DNA of 64,000 bases from JBCCTX01 sp965263105 (lineage in GTDB: Bacteria > Bacteroidota > Bacteroidia > J057), in assembly GCA_965263105.1 (NCBI GenBank), contig CBDHGL010000003.1:2604001-2668000 (forward strand), given 5' to 3'. The translations under genes and the position numbers were made by a program. The notes below the pieces were generated by a model. It did no database searches. It was not told the DNA's origin and worked only from the letters and a program-made list of their open reading frames with translations. Positions 8,924 to 16,486 of the stretch are shown here, in pieces. How positions within the stretch are numbered: position 1 is the first letter of the stretch; every line of letters starts with the position of its first letter.

Positions 8924-8954
8924 CGAAGTTAAATAATTAACATTTATTAGTCAA
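8924..8954 (-). promoter_or_regulatory. candidate Bacteroidota-type promoter of the TetR/carboxylase operon
   Basis: Read on the minus strand, TTG (8954-8952), a 20-bp spacer and TAACTTCG (8931-8924) resemble the Bacteroidota -33/-7 consensus TTG...TAnnTTTG with one mismatch in the -7 box. The -33 triplet lies inside the inverted repeat at 8946-8965, the position expected for repression by the TetR protein. Assignment is by consensus only. Confidence 0.4.
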
Positions 8955-8965
8955 CATCGACTAAT
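8946..8965. promoter_or_regulatory. inverted repeat, probable TetR operator
   Basis: ATTAGTC (8946-8952) and GACTAAT (8959-8965) form a perfect 7-bp inverted repeat with a 6-bp spacer, 20 bp in all, in the upstream region of the TetR gene. Size, symmetry and position are typical of a TetR-family operator. No second copy was seen elsewhere in the window. Confidence 0.6.
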
Positions 8966-9133
8966 TATTTTGTCTAAAACACTTAAATTCGTGGACAAAA
9001 GAAATCAGGGAATGATATCTCTGATTTCTCTAAGGAACTAGAAATATGAGTTCAAAGGCCCTCTTCTCGCAGGAGAATCCCGGTGCCTTTAGGTACCCAA
9101 TATGGGTAGAATAGGTCCCCCATCCCTTTTTAT

Positions 9134-9169
9134 CGCCGGCGAGGTATCAACTTGGATACCTCGCCGGCG
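9134..9169. repeat. perfect 15-bp hairpin in the 8.9-9.2 kb intergenic region
   Basis: CGCCGGCGAGGTATC (9134-9148) is repeated in reverse complement at 9155-9169 around a 6-base loop. The stem is GC-rich in an AT-rich spacer and is nested in weaker outer pairs (GGTAGA at about 9104, TCTACC at about 9191). It is not followed by a T-run on either strand, so it is not a simple terminator. The remainder of 8966-9230 holds nothing else I recognise apart from short GGGTA/TACCC repeats just before the phosphotransferase gene. Confidence 0.7.
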
Positions 9170-9230
9170 GAATAGAGGGGCATTATGAATCTACCTATAG
9201 GCTACCCCTACAGGGTAATCTTTTCATTCC

Positions 9231-10220
9231 ATGAAAAAATACCCACTTTCCTTTGTCCACTTACTTAAGGGTTGCATGAGTATTAGGGACTATCTAACTT
9301 TAGTTATGGATACTTTATGGGTCGATATTCCTGAAGCTAAAAATTGGCAATGGGTTTACCCCATTTTCAAAGGATGGTCCTTAGATAAGAAGTATTTTGT
9401 TCAGCACCGAAATGGAGAAAAATATTTGCTCCGTCTCTTTGCTCCAAATTTGATGGAGGAGGAAAAGCCCTTATATGAAGCTCTCGGTAGATGGGAGTAT
9501 ACCATCCCCAATGTATCACGATTTATTGGAGGAGGGTATTGTGCCGGAGGAAGGTATGGATATAGATTTTTTACCTGGGTGGAAGGAATAGAGGCGGGAG
9601 AGATTCTAAAAGCGTTTCCGATAGAGAAGCAATACAAACTAGGAATAGAGGCTGGTGGTATTCTATCCAAAATTCATCAGATTCCTGCCCCAAAGGCACG
9701 CATTCCATGGGCCACTTTTTACGCAAAAAAAATTGATCGCAACTTACGACGCTATAGCGATTGTGGAGTCAAAGTTCCCCAGATGGATTTTTTAATTGCG
9801 TATGTAGAAAAAAATCGAGAGAAAATTGAGGGACGCCCTCAATCCTTCAATCATGGTGATTACCATGTAGGCAATATGGTAATAAACCCATATGGAGAAT
9901 TGGGAATAATTGATTTTAACCGGCTGGATTTCGGTGATCCGTGGGTGGAGTTTGAACGGATCACCTGGTGTGCTGCTTTAAGTCCCCATTTTGCTTCGGG
10001 GATGATTCATGGGTACTTCAACTACCAAATACCTGTTGCGTTTTTTCCCTTAATGGCCTTATATATAGCTTCCAATCAATTGGGCGGAATCTATTGGACG
10101 CAATTATACGACCCTACTGGCTTGCCGGATCAGATTAACAGAACGGTAGAAATTATCCATTGGTACCGAGCTTTTTCAGTGGATATCCCTTGCTGGTACC
10201 TAGCAGATCCACCTCAATAA
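9231..10220 (+). CDS. phosphotransferase, aminoglycoside phosphotransferase-like kinase family
   Basis: A protein of up to 329 residues with the APH/choline-kinase fold (PF01636). The catalytic loop FNHGDYHVGNMVI is near residues 204-217 and the metal-binding Asp is in LGIIDFNRLDFGD just after it. An N-lobe segment KGWSLDKKYFVQHRNGEKYLLRLF matches the nucleotide-binding lobe of small-molecule kinases of this family. It phosphorylates a hydroxyl of an unknown small substrate; members annotated as resistance enzymes often are not. The first 25 residues look non-homologous, so ATG 9306 (MDTLWVDIPE) may be the true start. It stands alone downstream of the hairpin-rich leader. Confidence 0.8.
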   Translation: MKKYPLSFVHLLKGCMSIRDYLTLVMDTLWVDIPEAKNWQWVYPIFKGWSLDKKYFVQHRNGEKYLLRLFAPNLMEEEKPLYEALGRWEYTIPNVSRFIGGGYCAGGRYGYRFFTWVEGIEAGEILKAFPIEKQYKLGIEAGGILSKIHQIPAPKARIPWATFYAKKIDRNLRRYSDCGVKVPQMDFLIAYVEKNREKIEGRPQSFNHGDYHVGNMVINPYGELGIIDFNRLDFGDPWVEFERITWCAALSPHFASGMIHGYFNYQIPVAFFPLMALYIASNQLGGIYWTQLYDPTGLPDQINRTVEIIHWYRAFSVDIPCWYLADPPQ

Positions 10221-10321
10221 GGCACAGGCAATCACTCAGCGTTCACGCTTGATAAAGCTCCCTTTCTGAGTTCCTCTTTATTCCGTTAATTTCTCCTTCA
10301 ACCTACTTAATCTCACCTACC

Positions 10322-10870
10322 ATGAAAAAATATCTATGTTTTATTGTTACCCTATTGTTGTCTCTTTTTATTCATGCCCAACCGGGAACATCTGGGATGG
10401 ACGTTCGTTTTGGCGTAGGACCCTCTTTTTTGGGGAGCGGCGATATGCGAGCCATTATGTTTGAGAATGAATGGAATATACAATTGACTCCTTTGTTGAG
10501 TACGAGCCTATCCATTGGATATGGGAGAAGCGATAATGGAGTCTGGCTATCTGCTTCCTTTATCCAAGGAAATGCCAACCTCTTCCTCTCTCCTTTTGGA
10601 AACAAAAAGAGAAATGATTTTCGCCTGGGGGGAGGTCTCAGTATTCTCAAGGTTTCGGATGTTTACATTCAAAGCACGGGATTTAATGGGCAGGAATTTG
10701 ATGTCGACCATAAGTTTGAAACCCGAAAAACTCTGGGCTTCACCATAGCCGCCGAAAATACCTATGCGTTGACAGAACGGTTTCTTATTGGCATAAAGGT
10801 CTTCGGTCAGTCGTATGGAAATTCCGACAGCAATACAGGTATACTGTTTAAAACTGGAATTATTCTTTAA
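10322..10870 (+). CDS. small outer-membrane beta-barrel protein
   Basis: A 182-residue protein with a clean signal peptide (MKKYLCFIVTLLLSLFIHA, cleavage before QPGTSG). The mature part is built of alternating amphipathic strands with frequent Gly and aromatic residues (for example FGVGPSFLGSG, LSTSLSIGYGRSD, FRLGGGLSILKV) and ends in a hydrophobic strand, the pattern of 8-stranded OmpW/OmpX-like barrels. No specific family is recognised. It is 11 bp upstream of the lipocalin-like lipoprotein gene, so the two, and perhaps the S41 protease after them, form an envelope operon. Confidence 0.65.
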   Translation: MKKYLCFIVTLLLSLFIHAQPGTSGMDVRFGVGPSFLGSGDMRAIMFENEWNIQLTPLLSTSLSIGYGRSDNGVWLSASFIQGNANLFLSPFGNKKRNDFRLGGGLSILKVSDVYIQSTGFNGQEFDVDHKFETRKTLGFTIAAENTYALTERFLIGIKVFGQSYGNSDSNTGILFKTGIIL

Positions 10871-10881
10871 ACAACATTCGT

Positions 10882-11346
10882 ATGAGAGCATCCAAATTTT
10901 TTGTGTTACTAGTAGGGCTAGCAGGGCTGTTAATCTCTTGCGAGCCCACCTCGGAACCCATAATTATCGATGAAGAAGTGTTTTTTGGGAATTGGGACTT
11001 CACCCATGTTACTTTTACAAAAGACGTTTCTCGGCAGGCGACGGACCTGAGCCATGTCTATCAAAAGGATTCTTTGAGCCTTTTTGCGGATAAAAGCCTT
11101 CGCTGGATTCACATTGAGGGTGAAGCGAGAGAAGAGAAGGTAGGAACCTGGCAAGTTCAGCGTAAATCTGTTAATAGCCGAGGAGAATTTCGCAGCATAC
11201 CCGTCCTGGAAGGGTCTATGACCAATGTAGAGACTCAAGCTTCGGAACGCCTCTTTTGGGAGAATATTCGCGTGAGAGGGAACCTGCTTCGCTTCGATAT
11301 TAGTGAAGACGAGGGGCTCTATGAATTTACCCTGGAGCGAAACTAA
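10882..11346 (+). CDS. lipocalin-like lipoprotein
   Basis: A 154-residue lipoprotein. The signal peptide ends in the lipobox GLLISC with the lipidated Cys at residue 20. The mature part starts with an acidic linker and reads FFGNWDFTHVTF, then KSLRWIHIEG and KVGTWQVQ, the GxW-type strands of the lipocalin-like domain frequent in Bacteroidota lipoproteins. No enzymatic residues are apparent; ligand binding or an envelope scaffold role is possible. It lies 11 bp after the beta-barrel gene and 26 bp before the S41 protease gene. Confidence 0.65.
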   Translation: MRASKFFVLLVGLAGLLISCEPTSEPIIIDEEVFFGNWDFTHVTFTKDVSRQATDLSHVYQKDSLSLFADKSLRWIHIEGEAREEKVGTWQVQRKSVNSRGEFRSIPVLEGSMTNVETQASERLFWENIRVRGNLLRFDISEDEGLYEFTLERN

Positions 11347-11372
11347 TTGTTTGCAATCGGGTATGTATCTAC

Positions 11373-12812
11373 ATGGGGAATCGCTTATTAGGAATTTGTT
11401 TCTTCATTCTTGCTTTTAGTAGATCTTACCCAGGATATAGTCAACATACCCTGAGCCTCGCAGAGGCTCAGGAGGATATGGAGTATTTGATTGAAGAGTT
11501 TCGCTCCCATCATTTGGGTCTGTATTTACATGAATCCCAAGAAGAAACCGACCGTTTAATCGATAGTTTATACACCTCTCTGGAGCCGGGTATGACCGAT
11601 ATTCAGTTGTTTCATCAGGTCAAAGCCCTTATCGCCTTGACCCATGAAGGTCATACTCGGGCCTATTTGCCTAAGCCTGTTCAGAAATTTTTCCAAAAAT
11701 CTCCCGAATTCCTCCCGTTGCAGATAAAATTTATGGATGGACTGGCAATCATCCATCAATATTATGGAGAGGAAGATCTCTCCTTAAAGCGTGGGACGGC
11801 CTTATTATCAGTAAATGGAATTCCGATTGAACAGATTGTTGAAGACCTTTCACCGTATATAGTTACAGATGGTTTTAGTGAGACAGGTCTTTACCAGGAT
11901 ATAAGCGATTTCTTCCCTTACTACTATAGACTATTCTGGGGTCCTCACCGTACTTTTTCTATCGAGGTCCAAGCCTTTGGTTCAGAGGATATTCAAAGGC
12001 TAAGCTTAAAGGGGATTACAGCTTCAGAGGGAAACTGGAAAAGGGCCCGTTTGGACACACCTGTATTTGAACCTCAAGTTCTAGGCTTTGAACTGATACA
12101 GGATAGTATTGCTTATTTGGCGGTTAATAGTTTTTCCATTTCTCCCAAGAAATTCCGACCCTGGTTGCAGGCTAGGTTTCAGGCTCTTGCTCAGTCGTCT
12201 ATCAAGCATCTCATTCTCGATATTCAAGATAATGGAGGAGGGGAGGAAGGGAATGAAAATTTGCTCATGGCCTATCTTCAAAGGGAAAGCTTTCAGAAAT
12301 ATGCCTTTGTTTCTATGGCGCCCAAGCCCTATTTAAAGCGAGCGAAATACAAATGGATGCGGGCAGATAAATGGGAAGCCGGAGAGGAAAGGGCATATCG
12401 AGGTGAATTTACCCTTCAAAGCGATTATTTTTCAGAAACAGGACACAATCAGCCGGATTCGTCTTGGGTGTATACCGGAAAACTGTATGTACTTATCGGA
12501 GGAGTGACCTTTAGTGGTGGGGCAGAGTTTGCCTCTATGATCAAAATGACTCAACGTGGAGTTTTGGTAGGGGAGGAAACTGGCGGAGCCTATGAAGGTA
12601 ATGTTAGCGGTTATTCTCATAATATAAAACTCCCCCATTCTCGGATTGAGGTTTCTATTCCCATCGTTCATTTTCGGATGCGGGTGGAGCCTGAAATACC
12701 TAGCCGTGGGGTAATGCCTGATTATAAAGTTCCACAAGGATGGGCGGACTATTTGAATGGGAGAAATTCAAAAAAGGAGTTTGTTCTGAAAAATATGATC
12801 CTGGAACAGTAG
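11373..12812 (+). CDS. S41 family peptidase (tail-specific protease type), exported
   Basis: A 479-residue protein with an N-terminal signal peptide (hydrophobic to about residue 23, SQH cleavage region). A PDZ-like segment, LKRGTALLSVNGIPIEQI, lies near residue 140. The S41 core follows: LILDIQDNGGGEEGNENL, then GGVTFSGGAEFASMI with the probable nucleophile Ser in TFSGG, and GVLVGEETGGAYEG. The shape matches Bacteroidota periplasmic or extracellular S41 proteases rather than a cytoplasmic Tricorn core. It follows the lipoprotein gene closely, so envelope protein processing is the likely role. The substrate is unknown. Confidence 0.85.
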   Translation: MGNRLLGICFFILAFSRSYPGYSQHTLSLAEAQEDMEYLIEEFRSHHLGLYLHESQEETDRLIDSLYTSLEPGMTDIQLFHQVKALIALTHEGHTRAYLPKPVQKFFQKSPEFLPLQIKFMDGLAIIHQYYGEEDLSLKRGTALLSVNGIPIEQIVEDLSPYIVTDGFSETGLYQDISDFFPYYYRLFWGPHRTFSIEVQAFGSEDIQRLSLKGITASEGNWKRARLDTPVFEPQVLGFELIQDSIAYLAVNSFSISPKKFRPWLQARFQALAQSSIKHLILDIQDNGGGEEGNENLLMAYLQRESFQKYAFVSMAPKPYLKRAKYKWMRADKWEAGEERAYRGEFTLQSDYFSETGHNQPDSSWVYTGKLYVLIGGVTFSGGAEFASMIKMTQRGVLVGEETGGAYEGNVSGYSHNIKLPHSRIEVSIPIVHFRMRVEPEIPSRGVMPDYKVPQGWADYLNGRNSKKEFVLKNMILEQ

Positions 12813-12834
12813 ATGAATTTCTTTCAACCGATAC

Positions 12835-13971
12835 CTACACCTTTAGCTGAACCCAAGCCCCCTCACTATTACTTTTCAAACAAGCCTCAACAAAGGCCAC
12901 TCCTCTCAACCCGGCATTCAGGCCTGGAAAGCCTTCTGGGAAGGAGGGGCTATGCCCCTGTTTAATTTGCCGTATAGCCCTAGCCGTTTCTTTGTACAAA
13001 TTAGCGAAAGCCTCCAAATATCCCTCGGGATGGCCAAACTCGATGAATGAGGCGTTTTCTGCGACTGGATACAACTTGCCATCTCTTCGTCGAGTCAAGA
13101 TCTGCTCAAAATCGTTGATTCGACGATGTTTCAATTCATTGGGCCTTTCTTGGTGCCACTCCAACCCCCCTTTAGTCCCAAAGATTCGGAAGCTCAAACC
13201 GTGTTCCGCGCCTGCAGCTGCGTTGGTGACCCAAAGGCTGCCTTTTGCCTTTTCTTGAAATCGCAGCAAGCAGGTAGCATAATCATGGGCCGCTCTCTCT
13301 TCAAAAGAACTGCTTACCTCTGCCATGACCTCTTCTACTGCTAGGCCTGCGACATACTCTCCCAGATGAAATGCATGGGTTCCAATATCTCCTAATACCA
13401 GGGATTTCCCTCCTTTAGCTTCGTCGTGTCTCCAAGCCTGCTTCTCAGAAGGGTGATAGGCTGCTAGATTTCCTTGTACATAGGTTAAATGGACTTGCTT
13501 GATTTTACCCATATCTCCCCTAGCTACCATGGCTCGGGCCTGCTTGACCATGGGGTAGGCACTGTAGTTATAGGTGACGCAAAAGACTTGGGAGAGCTTC
13601 TGATGCGAATCCCTCAACTTTTGGGCATGATCTAGCTGAAGAGCCAAGGGCTTGTCGCAAATAATATGTAAACCTGCCTCCAGGGAGGCCAAAGAAATGG
13701 GATAATGCGTATCATTGGGAGTGAGTATAGCTATAGCTTCGATCCCATCTGGACGCTGCTTCTCTTCTTCAATTAGGGTCTTCCAATCGGGATAAGCCCT
13801 ATCCAGATCTAGTCCCAGACTTTGGGCAAATTCTAAGGACTTCTTAGGCTTGGATGAGAAAACCCCTGCCACAAGTTGGTAGTCATCTGTTATCCTGGCG
13901 GCTATCCTATGTACAGGCCCGACGAAGGAACCTGCTCCTCCGCCGATCATCCCCAAGCGAATTTTTTCCAT
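12835..13971 (-). CDS. Gfo/Idh/MocA family oxidoreductase (cytoplasmic)
   Basis: About 378 residues from ATG 13971, chosen because the Rossmann strand starts immediately (MEKIRLGMIGGGAGSFVG); the frame can be extended upstream to 14094, but that stretch is non-homologous and overlaps the next gene. The NAD(P)-binding GGGAGS, the HIICDKPLAL motif (the usual EKP with Asp) and the C-terminal beta-sheet domain are all visible. The family oxidises or reduces sugars, inositols and related polyols. It lacks an export signal, unlike its upstream neighbour of the same superfamily. The two adjacent genes probably act on related sugar substrates. Confidence 0.85.
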   Translation of the reverse strand: MEKIRLGMIGGGAGSFVGPVHRIAARITDDYQLVAGVFSSKPKKSLEFAQSLGLDLDRAYPDWKTLIEEEKQRPDGIEAIAILTPNDTHYPISLASLEAGLHIICDKPLALQLDHAQKLRDSHQKLSQVFCVTYNYSAYPMVKQARAMVARGDMGKIKQVHLTYVQGNLAAYHPSEKQAWRHDEAKGGKSLVLGDIGTHAFHLGEYVAGLAVEEVMAEVSSSFEERAAHDYATCLLRFQEKAKGSLWVTNAAAGAEHGLSFRIFGTKGGLEWHQERPNELKHRRINDFEQILTRRRDGKLYPVAENASFIEFGHPEGYLEAFANLYKETARAIRQIKQGHSPSFPEGFPGLNAGLRGVAFVEACLKSNSEGAWVQLKV

Positions 13972-14000
13972 TCCATCTCTTTTAGCCAAAACTCTGCGTA

Positions 14001-14030
14001 ACTCTGTGGGTAAATGATAAACCACAGAGT
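14001..14030. repeat. 9-bp inverted repeat of the CTCTGTG type between two oxidoreductase genes
   Basis: ACTCTGTGG (14001-14009) and CCACAGAGT (14022-14030) pair around a 12-base loop. The sequence belongs to the family of CTCTGTG/CACAGAG motifs that recurs between genes elsewhere in this window (46.1, 56.9, 57.0 and 61.3 kb). Confidence 0.5.
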
Positions 14031-14044
14031 AACTGTAAGTTAGG

Positions 14045-15517
14045 TTAAGCCAGTTGATAAAACTCCTCCCATCCTTTTCTAGGAGGAGGCCCAACTAAGA
14101 GGTCATTGGCTACTTTGCTGTTGGTGATTTGCTTGGTTTTTCGGTTGAACTTCAAACGCGTATTCAGTCGTTGCGCAATAGTGCCCAGGCAGAATACCTG
14201 ACTGAGTGGCCCTGAGACCTCGAAGGGCGAAAGGGTTTCTTCTTCCCCCCGGCATGCTAGGAGGAAATTGCTGAAATGATCGGTTCGGCTCTTCTTGTAT
14301 TCAGGAAGCTGAGATTCCATGTCTTTGGCGGCTTCCGCTGGAATAATCTTTAAGGTACTTCCGTGAGATCCGCCTTTGAAGGTGAGATTTTTTCCATAAA
14401 TGATCTTCCCAGCCCCCAGTTTGGTGGGTTTGACCTGTCCATTGACCGGAGGAATGTTGGGATCTACTTCCAACTCTCCATAGCCAGCAGGGACGACGGG
14501 TATATTATCTACTCCGTCATACCAGGTCATGGTAACAGGAGGCATCTTGCCTCGTCTAGGGAATTTGAAGGCTAGGGTAGTAGCTTGGGGATAAAACAAG
14601 CCATTATGCCCTTCAATTTTTACGGGATCTATAACAGAAGGTAGGCCCAGGTTGAGAAACTGGTGGCAGCCATCCATGGTGTGGGCTCCCCAATCCCCTA
14701 AGGCCCCCATGCCGAAGTCATACCAGCAGCGCCATTGCCCATTGACCAGGTCTTTGTGGTAATCGTGAGGCTGTGCGGTCATCAGCCAAGTGTCCCAATC
14801 TATGGTCTCCGGCATAGCTTGGCCTTTGGGGAACTTCGTCATGTTGGTATCCCAGCCGTGCCATCTCCGCTTACCATTCATGTGTACGGTGATCTTTTTT
14901 ACCCCTTCGATGATTCCTGCATCTACCCAGGACTTAAATTGGTAATAGTTATCCTGGCAGTGCCCCTGATTGCCCATTTGGGTAACAACATCATATTTCT
15001 TAGCGGCCTTCATGAGCAGTTCGGCTTCATGAAAGGTCCGGGTTAAGGGCTTTTCCACGTAGACGTGCTTACCCATGGACATGGCCAGAATCGTGATGGG
15101 GAAATGAGAAAAGTCTGGGGTAGCTATATATACCGCATCAATGTCTTTTCCCATTTTATCAAACATGACCCTAAAGTCCTGGTATCTGGGAACATCCGGG
15201 AATTTCTTTAAACTTTCCAGGGTATGGGGGGCACCCATATCCACATCACAGAAGGCGACCATATGGGCCATTTCGGTCTTGGCAAAGCTATTGAGAACGC
15301 CTCTTCCCCGATTCCCTATCCCACAACAGGCCAGGTTAACCTTATCACTTGGGACGAAACTCGCTCTACGAATGACTTCACCAGTTTTGGAGCGAAGTTC
15401 GGGCTTCGAAAAGAGCACATGGCTGGGGACGACGGTAAAGGCTGCACCTGTTAGGGTACTTTTCTTGAGGAAGGAACGGCGAGATTCCTTTTTTGAGGTG
15501 TGTTTGTTTGAGCTCAT
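14045..15517 (-). CDS. Gfo/Idh/MocA family oxidoreductase with twin-arginine signal
   Basis: A 490-residue oxidoreductase with a Tat signal at its N-terminus: SRRSFLKKSTLTGAAF, then a VVPSHVLF cleavage region. The Rossmann motif CCGIGNRGRG and the catalytic-lysine motif HVYVEKPLTRT identify the family; the long C-terminal domain (Gfo/Idh bacterial type C, with WRCWYDFGMGALGDWGAH) is typical of exported members that carry bound NAD(P) through Tat. It should act in the periplasm on a sugar or glycan-derived substrate. It is divergent from the alpha/beta hydrolase gene and upstream of the cytoplasmic paralogue. Confidence 0.88.
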   Translation of the reverse strand: MSSNKHTSKKESRRSFLKKSTLTGAAFTVVPSHVLFSKPELRSKTGEVIRRASFVPSDKVNLACCGIGNRGRGVLNSFAKTEMAHMVAFCDVDMGAPHTLESLKKFPDVPRYQDFRVMFDKMGKDIDAVYIATPDFSHFPITILAMSMGKHVYVEKPLTRTFHEAELLMKAAKKYDVVTQMGNQGHCQDNYYQFKSWVDAGIIEGVKKITVHMNGKRRWHGWDTNMTKFPKGQAMPETIDWDTWLMTAQPHDYHKDLVNGQWRCWYDFGMGALGDWGAHTMDGCHQFLNLGLPSVIDPVKIEGHNGLFYPQATTLAFKFPRRGKMPPVTMTWYDGVDNIPVVPAGYGELEVDPNIPPVNGQVKPTKLGAGKIIYGKNLTFKGGSHGSTLKIIPAEAAKDMESQLPEYKKSRTDHFSNFLLACRGEEETLSPFEVSGPLSQVFCLGTIAQRLNTRLKFNRKTKQITNSKVANDLLVGPPPRKGWEEFYQLA

Positions 15518-15580
15518 AATAGTAGGTTGATCTTGTTTAAGTTACAGGTTTTTTTCTTTTTGTCATTCATTTTTAGCCTT

Positions 15581-16429
15581 ATGAAGGAAATTTCTCTTAC
15601 CTATCGTGACCAAAGCCATAATACCCTTCGCGTATTTAGTTCTGATACTTCATCTGAAAGCTGTTTAATCGTTCTGCCAGCTATGGGTGTCCGGGCTTCT
15701 TTCTATAGCTCCCTCGCCAAACTGCTTTGTGAAAAAGGGCAACATGTCATTACAGCCGATTACAGGGGACAAGGGAATTTTTCCCTCCGCCCCAGTTACA
15801 GCGTGAATTTCTCTTATGAAACCCTGGTTCAGGATGTAGGGGACCTGGTTCAATTTGCCCAGGGCGAATTTCCTCAGTCTAACATCTATCTCTTAGGGCA
15901 TAGCTTGGGGGGACAAATTGGGAGTTTGTATACCAGTAGATATCCGGATTCCATCAAAGGAATCCTATTATGTGCAGCTTGTTCGGTGTACTACCAAGGC
16001 TGGGACGGAAGGCAAGCACAGGGATTGCGTTTTATTTCCCACGTGATGTATCCCCTGAGTAGAGCAGTTGGTTTCTTTCCGGGGAATACGGTGGGTTTTG
16101 GGGGCAAAGAAGCCCGTGGGGTTATTCGAGATTGGTGTCGTACGGTTCGTTCTGGTCGGTATGACTTGGTAGAATCCGATTTTGCCTATGAAGAAGCCCT
16201 TGCTAAGACTCAGTTATCGATTTTCGCTGCCTCCATGGAGCAGGATTGGTTGGCTCCTCCTCAGTCGGTCAAAAACCTCTACGAGAAATTTCACCCAGAT
16301 TCGGACCTCAAGTATATCCATGTCACCCCAGAGGAATCAGGTATAGCTAATCTGGATCATTTTACCTGGGCGAAGTATCCAGAATATATTTCGGAAAGGA
16401 TTGTGGAGTGGTTACATTCTATTAAATAA
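15581..16429 (+). CDS. alpha/beta hydrolase
   Basis: About 282 residues from ATG 15581 (MKEISLTYRD); an in-frame upstream extension to 15527 encodes only a Phe-rich stretch over a T-run and is unlikely. The nucleophile elbow GHSLGGQIG places Ser near residue 108, a probable acid is in SMEQDWLAPP, and the His is in NLDHFTWAKYP near the end. The sequence resembles the serine aminopeptidase S33/YheT-like group of alpha/beta hydrolases. Substrate unknown; esterase or thioesterase activity is plausible. It is transcribed divergently from the Tat oxidoreductase and converges on the T9SS protein gene. Confidence 0.8.
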   Translation: MKEISLTYRDQSHNTLRVFSSDTSSESCLIVLPAMGVRASFYSSLAKLLCEKGQHVITADYRGQGNFSLRPSYSVNFSYETLVQDVGDLVQFAQGEFPQSNIYLLGHSLGGQIGSLYTSRYPDSIKGILLCAACSVYYQGWDGRQAQGLRFISHVMYPLSRAVGFFPGNTVGFGGKEARGVIRDWCRTVRSGRYDLVESDFAYEEALAKTQLSIFAASMEQDWLAPPQSVKNLYEKFHPDSDLKYIHVTPEESGIANLDHFTWAKYPEYISERIVEWLHSIK

Positions 16430-16433
16430 AAAT

Positions 16434-16462
16434 AGAGGCTGCCTTTTTTGGAGACAGCCTCT
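16434..16462. terminator. hairpin between convergent genes, probable bidirectional terminator
   Basis: AGAGGCTG (16434-16441) and CAGCCTCT (16455-16462) form an 8-bp stem directly after the alpha/beta hydrolase stop. A-rich sequence precedes it and T-rich sequence follows, so it could terminate both convergent transcripts. Confidence 0.65.
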
Positions 16463-16486
16463 TATTTACCATTAATTATGAGCTAC

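Noticed and set aside
9134..9169. hairpin as a rho-independent terminator
   Set aside because: No T-run follows on either strand and no gene ends next to it.
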